Source: Meconema thalassinum (taxonomy: Eukaryota; Arthropoda; Insecta; Orthoptera; Tettigoniidae). From it: a DNA stretch of 64,000 nt. Numbering within the stretch: position 1 is the first letter of the stretch; each line of letters opens with the position of its first letter. The DNA lies in the NCBI GenBank assembly GCA_946902985.2, contig OX336389.2, forward strand, positions 1,289,404,792 to 1,289,468,791, written 5' to 3'. The notes below the pieces were generated by a model. The model was not told where the DNA came from and did not search any database. It was given only the letters and a program-made list of their open reading frames with translations. Of this stretch, positions 54,800 to 64,000 are shown piece after piece. The position numbers and the translations under genes are program-made.

Positions 54800-56885
54800 C
54801 ATTCAGTCCTAAATAATTGTATATTCTCGAGGCATTAACCGCTCTTCACTCCTCTTTTACCAAATCTCGTGGTAATTACATCCTGACATATCATATTTTT
54901 TGCTTTACTAGCTTTCATACCTGTCGTTGATGGGTAAATTGAGTAAATGAATGCAATTTATGACAACTTTCAGGTCATATCACCGTTACAGAAGTAGAGA
55001 AACAGAACTTCTATGACAGAAAAATGGACAGCCTTGCCTTCTAAATCACTAATAGTGGAGTAAATTAATTTACATTAACTCGATGTTCCGCGAAGAGTAA
55101 AGTGTGTACTAACATTGGAATCTATTGTAAGAAATCAATGTTTGCACATTCTCTGTTGAGAGAGCGACAGTGTAGTTAGGGTGACAGCAATAAACATAAA
55201 ATAGCTGTGAAGAGAAGGTTATAATCTTACTGCCGGCCGGAGACAGTTTACGTAGTGTGAGCATAGACTCGCTCTACGGTCCGTTTTAAGTGAATGGTAG
55301 ATGATACCTTGCAATTTCTTAAATCCATGATCAAGACACACGCGTCTCACCTTATCCCGGGACCGCGTTCCACGAAATAATGTCTGAGCCTACAGCTCCA
55401 TGTCAATAGATGGATATGAATTGCCAATTGCCTTTCTACCGGGATTGGAGGCTTCTCTCGCTCCTTTGTATTACATAAATAATTTGTAGCTCAGGCATCC
55501 ATGTAGTTTTGACGTCAACCTATAACAAACAGATAAACATACAAAAATTAGAGTACATTTGGTCAGTACACGTCTCATTCGGGAAATGCTATATACAAAG
55601 TTTTGGCAGAAAATCCAAAATATTCTGACATAAAGCTTACTTTATTTATATAGATTAGTACGCGTGGCCATAATCTTAAATGTATAAGGTCAATCCACTT
55701 ATGCCTCCAGCAAAGTGCCAAACGTGGCTAGTTAATAAATATGATGCGGTATAACATCACCAAAGCATTCAATTTCATTGATAATGACTGCGAAAGTCAG
55801 AGGAGTTCATTAGATGGTGGGTAAAGAACTTATATTTTGTGTAGACTATGTATATATATTGTCCCCGTTCACTTGTTCATAAACCGCGCCGATATCTGAA
55901 TTCTATGTCATACCATATGACATCAAATTATACTCCGAGATTGCGAGCCGAGTCAACTTACGAAGGTTTTGCATGGAGAAAGGTGCATCAGAAGGCTGTG
56001 GAAGGATCGAGCGAGCTGTGAACTTCACCAGAATCATGCGATGGAGATAAATATTTAAATGACAGAAGACATGGACAACAGAATAGATTGAGTTAGAAAT
56101 TTACTGCATACTATTTGATATTAATCTACGAGGGAACAATGTCTGGAATGATCCGGAAGAACGTCGTGAAGAAGCAACCTGATTGGTAGGAGGAGGAAAA
56201 GCCGGAAACACTTACTAATTCCGCTATAGTACTTGACGAACGCTTGACAGCGTAGGTGCGTTAATTAGTGCATCAGACTGCATGGTATTGAAAGTTGCAT
56301 AAAATGTATGAAATCCTTCGTAATATCGTGGACACTATTTATTTCAGTGCAGAATACGCTAGTAACGCTTCGAACATTTCAAGTAAATATTCGGCGAATA
56401 AATTAAATATTTGCCAATTGCGGATCAAATGGTCAGACATCGTGCTGTGTAAAAACGTGCTAGACAGAGCTAAAGAGCTGAATTATTATTTGGAAATACT
56501 GTGTGTGCAGTGTAACTTCATTATTTAAAACATAAATATCTTGACAAGTAATTATGCTGCGGCTGTGTTTGTTGGCTTGAGACATTGTGCACGTTACGCA
56601 TTATCCATTGATCCCCAACCTACTTGATTATGTTATCCACGTAGGCCTATTAAGTTAATTGTGAAGGTCCTTCTTCTGACCAAGCTGTGCGCCGGTCGCA
56701 GTGAGGGGAAATGCGAGTCAAATGTTCGGTAACACGCATGTGCCCTGGAATCAGATGGCCTGCCTCGCTGCAACATGGAACGTTGGTTGTTGAAATGAAT
56801 GTTGCGGAGCAGCATGGATCTTCTAGTATTAATAATAACGCAACATCTGTAGAAGTGCTGTAGACCAACCGAGTACCAATATATG
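54800..56885. other. Unassigned DNA
   Basis: AT-rich, no gene or repeat recognised. Short open frames (56295-56528 plus; 56650-57000 minus, overlapping the LINE end) lack support. Confidence 0.45.
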
Positions 56886-56888
56886 TAA

Positions 56889-59750
56889 ATAGGTCTAATG
56901 TTGTTGTTGTTTGAGTCTTCAGTCTTTTGACTGGTTTGATGCAGCTCTCCATGCCTCCCTGTCCTGAGCTAATCGTTTCATCTCTACATAGCTCCGACAC
57001 CCTACATCGGAGGCAATCTGTTTAACATATTCTAACCTTGGTCTACCCCTACAGTTTTTGTCCTCGACCCTTCCTTCCATAACTAAGCTTGCTATTCCTG
57101 GGTGTCTTAGTATGTGTCCTACCAACCTATCTCTTCTCTTCATTAGCAGTCGCCAGAAACATCTCTCCTCTCCCACTCGTCTTAATACCTCCTTGTTTGT
57201 AACCCTATCTACCCATCTGATCTTCATCATTCTCCTGTAACACCACATTTCAAATGCTTCAATTCTCCTCTTTTCTGCTGCACCAATAGTCCAAGTTTCA
57301 CTTCCATAGAGCGCCACGCTCCAGACAAAGGCTTTCAAAAATGACTTCCTAATACCTAAATCTATATTCGATGTCAGCAGATTCCTTTTTTGTAGAAATG
57401 CTTTCTTTGCCTGAGCCAACCTACTTTTAATATCCTCTTTGCTTCGTCCATCACTGGTTATTCTGCTTCCTAAGTAACAGAAGTCTCCTACTTCCTTCAG
57501 CTTTTCACCTGCCAATTTGATCTCCATAGAGGTTTCTGATATATTTCGGCTGCATTCCAGTATTTTTGTTTTACATTTATTTATTTTCATCATGAATTCT
57601 TTCCGTAAGACGGAGTCCATACCATTCAAAAACTCATTCAAATCCTCAGGCTTGTCGGCCAAGATGACGATGTCATCAGCAAATCTCAGAGTTGAAATTA
57701 TTTCTCCTTGAATCTTCACTCCCACTTTAAATTTTTCTCCAATTTCCTTCATTGCTTGTTCAATGTAAAGATTGAAAAGTATGGGTGATAAGTTGCAGCC
57801 TTGCCTTACACCTTTCTGAATACCAGCTTCTCTCTCATGTCCTTCAACTCGAATGACTGCTGTCTGGTTTCTGTACAGATTGTATATCACCCTCCTATCC
57901 CTGTACTTTATTCCAATTGATTCCAAAATGTCAAACAATTTAGTCCAATCAACGTTATCAAAAGCCTTTTCTAAGTCTACAAAAGCCATGAACGTTCTCT
58001 TATCTTTCCTTATTCTACCTTCTAAAATCAGCCTAAGACTTAGTACAGCTTCCCTTGTTCCTACATTTCTCCTGAAACCAAACTGGTCTTCACCCAACTC
58101 CGTTTCTATCTGGCTTTCAATCTTCTTGTAAATTATTCTAGACAGGATCTTTGAAGCATGAGTAATCAAGCTGATTGTACGGTAATCTTCACATCTGTCA
58201 GCTCCCACTTTCTTTGGTATAGGGATGATTACATTCTTCTTGAAATCAGGGGGTACCTCACCTGTCTCATAAATCCTACACACCAAGTGAAATAACCTGA
58301 TCAGACCTTCATCTCCTATGCAGCGTAGCAACTCAATCGGTATATCATCTATGCCTGGTGCTTTGTTCCTGCTTAAGTCTTCCAAAGCTCTATCAAATTC
58401 TGATCTCAATATTAAATCTCCTTTCGCATCCTCATCAATTTCCTCCTCCCTTTCCATTACATGATTCTCAATCTCCTTTCCCTTATACAAACTCTCTATG
58501 TAAGCTTTCCATCTGTCAACCTTTTCTTCCCTATCTGTTAGAGGCTTTCCATTTGTGTCCTTAATATTACAGCACTTAGTCTTCTTTTCCCCAAAAGTAT
58601 TCTTAATCCTTCGATAAGCTGTGTCTACTTTTCCTAATTTCAGACAATTTTCTATACCTGCACATTTCTCTTTCAACCATTCTTCTTTCGCTTCCTTGCA
58701 CTTCTTGTTAACCTCATTTCTCAGACGTCTGTATTCTGCTTTCCCCTTTTCATCTCTTAGATTCTTGTGTTTCCGCCTTTCATCCATCAATTCTAGTATA
58801 TCCTGAGTGATCCACGGTTTTCTACCTATTCTTTCTTTCCTACCAATGTTTTCTTCTGCGGATTTTGTTATTTCATTCTTCAAAAGTGCCCATTCGTCTG
58901 CAATTGAAGTTTGTTTAGGGTTTTTCATTAGTCCTTCCTTTATACTCTTCTTGAATCTTTCGTTTACATCCTTCTCTTTCAGTCTGTCTATTGCCCACCT
59001 TTTTGGCTTTTGACTTTTCTTCAGTTTCTTCAACTTTAATCTGCATTTCATTACAACCAGATTGTGATCCGAGTTTATGTCAGCACCAGGATATGTTTTA
59101 CAATCCAAAATCTGGTTTCGAAACCTCTGCTTGACCATAATGAAGTCGATTTGGTAACGCCCTGTATCTCCTGGTCTCATCCATGTGTATATTCTTCTAT
59201 TGTGGTTATTGAATAAGGTGTTAGCTATGACCAATTCATGCTCGGTGCAGAATTCTACCAGCCTGCTTCCTCGATCATTCCTTTCACCTAATCCGAAATC
59301 TCCTACTATCTTCCCTTCTCTCCCTTTTCCTACCACAGCATTCCAATCTCCCATTACTATAACATTTTCATCACCCTTGATATACCTCAGAATTTCGTCT
59401 ATTTCTTCGTAGACCTTTTCAACATCCTCATCATCAGCTTGACTGGTAGGCATATAGACTTGTACCACTGTAGTGCAGGTAGGTTTTGTATTGATTTTTG
59501 CTACAATAATCCGTTCACTATATTGCTCATAATATTCCACCCGCTGTCCAAGTTTCCTACTCAATATGAGGCCAACCCCAGCTTGGCCATTGTTTGATTT
59601 AGTGCTAATGACCCTATAGTCTCCTGACCAAAAGTCCTGTTCTTCCTGCCAGCGCATTTCACTAATCCCAACCAAATCCAACCTCAACCTATCCATTTCC
59701 CTTTCTAAGTTTTCTAACCTTCCACTTCCTAGCAGACTTCTAATACGTTA
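56889..59750 (-). mobile_element. Non-LTR retrotransposon (LINE), slightly 5'-truncated
   Basis: The element runs on the minus strand with its 3' end at an ACA-rich tail (plus-strand GTTGTTGTTGTT at 56899) after a ~20-base trailer. The frame can be read back beyond the first ATG to about 59747 (RIRSLLGSGRLENLEREM), so the copy starts within the first endonuclease motif. A shorter fragment of the family is at 5131-5710. No clear target duplication. Confidence 0.9.
56919..59696 (-). CDS. LINE ORF2-type protein: APE endonuclease and reverse transcriptase
   Basis: This is a 925-residue open frame with no stop. Residues 1-220 are an APE-type endonuclease: SEMRW with the catalytic Glu at 13, VMGDWNAVV at 114-122, the YTWMRPGD and QIDFIMV blocks at 170-188, and SDHNLVVM at 209. 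Reverse transcriptase spans about 430-700: AFVDLEKAFD (571-580), RQGCNLSPILFNLY (631-644) and the active site FADDIVILA (672-680). The C-terminal part has LYGSETW, MWCYRRMMKIRW, GHILRHPG and GRPR ... DREAWR, as in RTE-like and related LINEs; clade uncertain. The strongly conserved N-terminal TWNVRSL motif lies at or beyond the truncated 5' end, so activity is doubtful. It would nick target DNA and copy its RNA there. Confidence 0.93.
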   Translation of the reverse strand: MDRLRLDLVGISEMRWQEEQDFWSGDYRVISTKSNNGQAGVGLILSRKLGQRVEYYEQYSERIIVAKINTKPTCTTVVQVYMPTSQADDEDVEKVYEEIDEILRYIKGDENVIVMGDWNAVVGKGREGKIVGDFGLGERNDRGSRLVEFCTEHELVIANTLFNNHNRRIYTWMRPGDTGRYQIDFIMVKQRFRNQILDCKTYPGADINSDHNLVVMKCRLKLKKLKKSQKPKRWAIDRLKEKDVNERFKKSIKEGLMKNPKQTSIADEWALLKNEITKSAEENIGRKERIGRKPWITQDILELMDERRKHKNLRDEKGKAEYRRLRNEVNKKCKEAKEEWLKEKCAGIENCLKLGKVDTAYRRIKNTFGEKKTKCCNIKDTNGKPLTDREEKVDRWKAYIESLYKGKEIENHVMEREEEIDEDAKGDLILRSEFDRALEDLSRNKAPGIDDIPIELLRCIGDEGLIRLFHLVCRIYETGEVPPDFKKNVIIPIPKKVGADRCEDYRTISLITHASKILSRIIYKKIESQIETELGEDQFGFRRNVGTREAVLSLRLILEGRIRKDKRTFMAFVDLEKAFDNVDWTKLFDILESIGIKYRDRRVIYNLYRNQTAVIRVEGHEREAGIQKGVRQGCNLSPILFNLYIEQAMKEIGEKFKVGVKIQGEIISTLRFADDIVILADKPEDLNEFLNGMDSVLRKEFMMKINKCKTKILECSRNISETSMEIKLAGEKLKEVGDFCYLGSRITSDGRSKEDIKSRLAQAKKAFLQKRNLLTSNIDLGIRKSFLKAFVWSVALYGSETWTIGAAEKRRIEAFEMWCYRRMMKIRWVDRVTNKEVLRRVGEERCFWRLLMKRRDRLVGHILRHPGIASLVMEGRVEDKNCRGRPRLEYVKQIASDVGCRSYVEMKRLAQDREAWRAASNQSKD

Positions 59751-60144
59751 CACAAGTTATAAAAAATTGTGTTATTTTAGAATTGTAAATATCGATGTAC
59801 ACCGTAGTATATACCCCACAAACCTAATGTAAGCCTACGTGAACAAGATCTGATGATGATCACATGATCGAAACATGTCATTCAATTAAATACCCCCGCC
59901 CTGTTTTCTTGGTACAAAAAGTGTGTTAATTAAGTAATAAATATTTCATGTAATATCGCTTTCAATTCCCGCACAATCGTGTTGACCGACTTAAAAGCAT
60001 CCGATGATAGATAACTAGGTGACACTGATGAATGGCTTCAAATACTTCAATACTGTGGAGAAAAGCTACGATTTGTAACCTGTAACATTTACCAATAACC
60101 CACCTTTTCTTCTTTAATATTTATTTAATTAATATAAGTATAAG
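59751..60144. other. Unassigned DNA with a foldback-related fragment
   Basis: CGTGTTGACCGACTTAAAAG at about 59980 resembles the arm of the foldback at 49364. Otherwise nothing. Confidence 0.5.
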
Positions 60145-60450
60145 TCGCCTCCGTGTTGTAGTGGTCAGCGTGCTTAGCTGCCACCCCGGAGGTCTGAGGT
60201 TCAATTCCAGGATCTGCCACGAAATTTGAAAAGTGGTATGAGGACTGGAACGGGGTCTACTCAGCCTCGGATGGTCCAAATTAGTAGAGGGGGTCCGATT
60301 CCCACCTCTGCCATCCTCGAAGTGGTTTTCTGTGGTTTCACACTTCGTCTCTGGGTAAATGCCGGGATGGTACTGTGCCCGAATAAACATGAACAGTACT
60401 TGTCGAATCCGATGGAACAGCTGGATCGTAGAACCTGAAAGTCCCCGGCT
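60145..60450 (+). mobile_element. tRNA-derived SINE
   Basis: Head CGCCTCCGTGTTGTAGTGG, A-box-like TAGTGGTCAGCGTGC, and B-box-like GAGGTTCAATTCCAGG. The body GGGTCTACTCAGCCTCGG and GGGTAAATGCCGGGATGG is shared with other SINEs in the window. The 3' end and duplication are not resolved. Confidence 0.8.
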
Positions 60451-60653
60451 AGAAAAATCCTCAAAATCCTACCGACAAGTACTACATGTAAGGGAACACT
60501 TTCCTAAAAAGATTGCGGTATGAAAAAGAACCAAAACTAGCTCAGTCGATAAAAATCGAGAAACAAGAAAAATAAAGTCTCAAGGCAATGGGACTAATAT
60601 GGGAATAACACCCAACACTGGTCGTCATAACACAATCTAACACAAATTATTAT

Positions 60654-61347
60654 GCAGAGTCCGGCATTGCTTCCACTTTCTTGTGCCGGGCTCCTCTCCG
60701 TCTTCTTTCCTGTCAACCTCACTTGGTCAACTCTTGTTCTCTTCCGACCCCGACGGTATTAGGGTATCCGAGGCCAAGGGAGTCTCTTCATTTCCCGCCT
60801 TAATTGGCCCTTGTCTCATCTTTTCTGATACCCTCCTTCTGCGAGGGGTCAGCCTTCTTTTTCTTTTCATGTTATCTCCTGCCTTCTGCTCAAGGCCCTC
60901 AAGGAGGCCGGGTGTATGTAGCCCCACCACTTTTGGCGCACCCTAGATAATGCTACACCCTCAGGGGCTCACGGCTGGTGAGTTCGGGAGTTGGCAACCC
61001 CGAGGGAATCCTGAGCTGGGTCCGGTTTCCACCTTTTGTCCCTTACCTGTGGGGAGGACCCTCTTCTCTTTCACTTTCCTATCTGCCTTTTATGGCTCTC
61101 CTTCCTTCCAAGTCCCTCAATCCGCATTCTTCGAGGGTTGAGGGCATTTCTTTTCCTCCTGTCCTTTCTTTGCCTTATTCTCCCTTAGTTTTCCATTTCT
61201 TCTTCTAGTATATAGGTTAGTAGTTAGTTTTAGTTTTTAAGTTTGCATTACATGTTCATCTTCCCGATCACCCAAACCATCAGGGGCCGATAACCTAGAT
61301 GTTAGGCCCCTTAAAACAACAATTATCATCATCATCATCATCATCAT
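60654..61347 (+). mobile_element. 694-bp retroposon with 13-bp target duplication
   Basis: CACAAATTATTAT flanks it (60641-60653, 61348-61360). It ends GATGTTAGGCCCCTTAAAAC followed by AACAATT and an ATC tandem tail. The CCCCTTAAAACAACAA part is shared with the short retroposons at 26140 and 44966, linking them to one superfamily of tails. No tRNA head and no protein domain: probably the 3' part of a LINE or a LINE-dependent element. Confidence 0.9.
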
Positions 61348-61860
61348 CACAAATTATTATAAATCACAACGTCAACCTTCCCAAAAACAGCACTAAATTT
61401 ACTGAATCGAAGACTGATACATGAAAAATTTAATTCCCCTGTCAAAAAGATCAAAATGATATAACACCCTGTGCCCAACTCTAGGAATGGGTATTCCAAG
61501 ATTCAGACACCTAGATATCAAGGGAAAGGCTGTAGCCGCTTTTGAAAGTTGAGATATTTGAATATCGCGCTACATTGCTTCTCGAAGCATTTGGAAGTAA
61601 TTTACCGATACTTGCATGTCAAGTGACGTAGCGAGTAATATCAGAGGTCGAGGCTATTTATTGATTAAATAGTTAACCATGGAGTAGAGACTTGAGACTG
61701 GGATCAGATTACTGGCACGGCCAAATAAAAGAGAATGCAATTAGTATTAAGTAAATCGGACCAGGGATACCAGAGATATGAGGATTTCTAGATTACAACG
61801 TGATGACGCGTGACCCTGGCAATTTTGTATAAAAGCCGGCTGGAGCAGGCATGGTTAACT
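61348..61860. other. Unassigned DNA
   Basis: Nothing recognised before the TATA-type site. Confidence 0.4.
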
Positions 61861-61865
61861 CACTT
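61828..61865 (+). promoter_or_regulatory. Candidate TATA-type core promoter
   Basis: TATAAAAG at 61828-61835 is followed ~27 bases later by GTTAACTCACTTCAAC, an initiator-like context. No long coding frame follows within 2 kb; a 26-codon frame starts at about 62445 (MALIEAHIKMEQQLIQTS). It may belong to a retroelement leader. Confidence 0.35.
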
Positions 61866-64000
61866 CAACACAAGCACTTGTCTAGCAAGGTGCATCTACG
61901 CTGAGCCAAGGCACATGGTTGCCGGATCTACGCAGAAGTTCTTTTCAAAGTCGTGATAGTCACGAAAGTGCTGCGCTACGAGGTGGAACTTAGTAAGTTT
62001 ACGGCGAGGAGAATCACTGAGGTGATTGATTTTTCTACAGACATTAGTGGAAATATTTTTATTTTCACATGGACATATGCTAGACTTTGTCTAGAATTAA
62101 TACTTTGTCACCGTCCAGTAGTAACATAATACTTGGATATTTAAATCCATTTCAGTCAGTTTTCATTATTTGTAACTAGTTAACCACTTCGATCTGTCAG
62201 TACACTGAAGACTAGTCTATAACGGTGGCGTTCATTAGTCTACGCAAGGGAAACTACAAGTTGCTTAGCGCATGGTAGATGGTGATATAATAAACCATGC
62301 CCAGGGAACGATCTTCAGAACAGCCGTTGATTGGTTAGACTGTCAGTGTTTTTCTTGTACTGATAAGATTACCGTGAGTTATGTTACAACTGACATATCT
62401 AAGAATAGATCACTTAGATCTGACCCTATTTAAACAAACTGTTATGGCTTTGATAGAAGCCCATATTAAAATGGAACAACAGTTAATTCAAACGTCAAGA
62501 GATACTACCACTATGTCTTACTAGACGGATTGTGGGTATATAATGGTGGCCGATACAAGGATTGTACATGCTTGTCCGATAGGGCATGTCTATGGATAAA
62601 TCTGGTACAGACCAGGTTTACTACGCTTCAAGACCATCAAGAAATGTAAGCCACATTTGAATTATATTATGCCTAGCTAATTGGAACAAACTATTTTTTC
62701 TGCAGATGACCAACATATTTATTTTTCGTCGTATTTAAATCTTGCAATGATTTACGCAAGACTTATTAGAGTTATTCTGAGTATTTTCAGCACTCAGAAC
62801 AGTTTAGGATCGATGACCGAGCATTTCGAGCATTTATTTGAATATTTCATATTTTTGGGAAACCACGGAAAACAACCGATGTAACTGTAAAAGTTAAATT
62901 TATTTTTGTTAAGGAATGGATATTTTTTCCATATTCGAAGGTTCGAACATGTGGATTCTCACATAATGAGAAGATAATTAAACATATTTACAATAATATA
63001 AATAATAATAATAATAATAATAATAATCCACTAATAATAATAATAATTTTCATAATTTTTCTAAATAATTCTTGGATATTATATTTTCTAATAATCATAT
63101 GTATTGAGAGAGAGCCTATGAAGTAGTTTAATCATTTCTAGTTTGGAACAGGAGTTTTTCCGAAGGATAGTGGTTAGCGCAAGCCCGCAGTCAACCAACA
63201 TGTCAGTTCTGGTTGAACAGTTGATATTTGCATTGAGCAAAGTACATTTTTCAGATAACACGGAGAGGCATGAAACGGGAAGCAAATGATATTTGTATCA
63301 AATAGGATAGTTTTGTATTTATATAAAATCATGACGTAAATACACTCGAAAGTGAAATGAAGATTTTCATAAGTATGGTAAATTCACGGGTTGAACTGAA
63401 TGGTAAAATAAAATAAACTTGTAAGTTTATTAATCTTCCAGTGTTGATAACAAGCAGAGGCTTGATTTATTGTATAAATTTTGGGAAGAAAATTTATGTG
63501 TGGAGTAGTTGAAATGCCATTCCCAGGTGCGCATGTTAAGTCGCAGGAATGAAGAGGTTTTTTCGAGCATCAATCAAATAGCAGGTTCGATGGCTCAGGT
63601 TTATAGAAGGAGTATTGGAACTACACATTTCGTCGTATGAATGACCCGAAGGTTATTTCTTAGAAACCATCAGTTCTTATTTCAACCTTGTTTACGGATT
63701 CCATTTAGACTTTGATTTTGCTAGAACCCGGATTTGTCATGATAGTAGTTTATTCTTCTTCAGAGGAAGACCTTTGCCGTTGTTGTTGTAATATTGTGTT
63801 CTTACACAAATAATAGAATGGGCCACTGCCAATTAAAAATAATTCTTTAACCACGAATAATTTGAAGGATATTTTCAATCCTAGTGCCATGAACTAAATG
63901 AATTCATTATAAAACTACAATTCTTATTTCCGCATTCTGTCGAAGAATTGCAAGTTGTGAAAGCTGCTAAAAATGGCCATGAATATAAATATTTTTATAA
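61866..64000. other. Unassigned AT-rich DNA
   Basis: AT-rich, with an (AAT)n microsatellite at about 63000-63050. No gene or element recognised. Confidence 0.45.

Noticed and set aside
57058..59412. Plus-strand open frames of 60-92 codons
   Set aside because: They lie antisense within the LINE coding frame and have no features of their own.

Overview
This window looks like a transposon-dense stretch of a large animal genome, most likely an insect or other arthropod. The support is indirect: BEL/Pao and APE-type non-LTR retrotransposons, hAT, mariner and pogo-like DNA elements, several families of tRNA-derived SINEs, a spliceosomal intron in one decayed gene, AT-rich filler and simple repeats. 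I found no bacterial gene organisation, no rRNA or functional tRNA gene, and no intact host gene. Almost everything I can name is a mobile element or its remains, often nested.

Layout. 1-7 kb: unassigned DNA, then a candidate DNA transposon (about 1604-4538). It has ~300-bp inverted arms around a decayed, intron-bearing gene for a PIN/XPG-like nuclease with a Cys-rich tail. After it come a LINE 3' fragment split by a SINE, a longer SINE and a mariner relic. 7.0-17.8 kb: a young BEL/Pao LTR retrotransposon with 2.9-kb LTRs and a 5-bp duplication CCTCC. Its gag, protease and integrase tail remain, but the RT, RNase H and integrase core is replaced by an unexplained 1.3-kb open stretch. A 970-bp DNA element sits in its 5' LTR only. 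18-22 kb: a hAT element with a zinc-finger relic, a decayed coding segment, a foldback element and a 1-kb polypurine tract. 24.6-26.8 kb: a two-length satellite, a DNA element next to it, a short retroposon and nested SINEs. 27-38.6 kb: a heavily mutated second BEL/Pao element split by ~6.8 kb of other repeats. 39.8-42.2 kb: diverged ~450-bp tandem repeats holding a 1.3-kb hAT element. A related repeat at 48.5 kb preserves the empty site. 42.9-44.3 kb: a ZMYM/DUF4371-type hAT transposase relic split by a full-length SINE. 45-56.9 kb: foldback, hAT, pogo-like and SINE insertions in unassigned DNA. 56.9-59.75 kb: a LINE with an uninterrupted 925-codon frame. 60-64 kb: a SINE, a 694-bp retroposon, a TATA-type promoter candidate and unassigned AT-rich DNA.

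How the parts work together: there is no host operon or pathway here. The functional logic is that of mobile elements. LTR and LINE proteins copy themselves; SINEs and short retroposons with 10-14-bp duplications borrow LINE machinery; short inverted-repeat elements borrow transposases. The best leads for something less described are the nuclease-bearing inverted-repeat element near 1.6-4.5 kb and the open stretch that replaces pol in the young BEL element.
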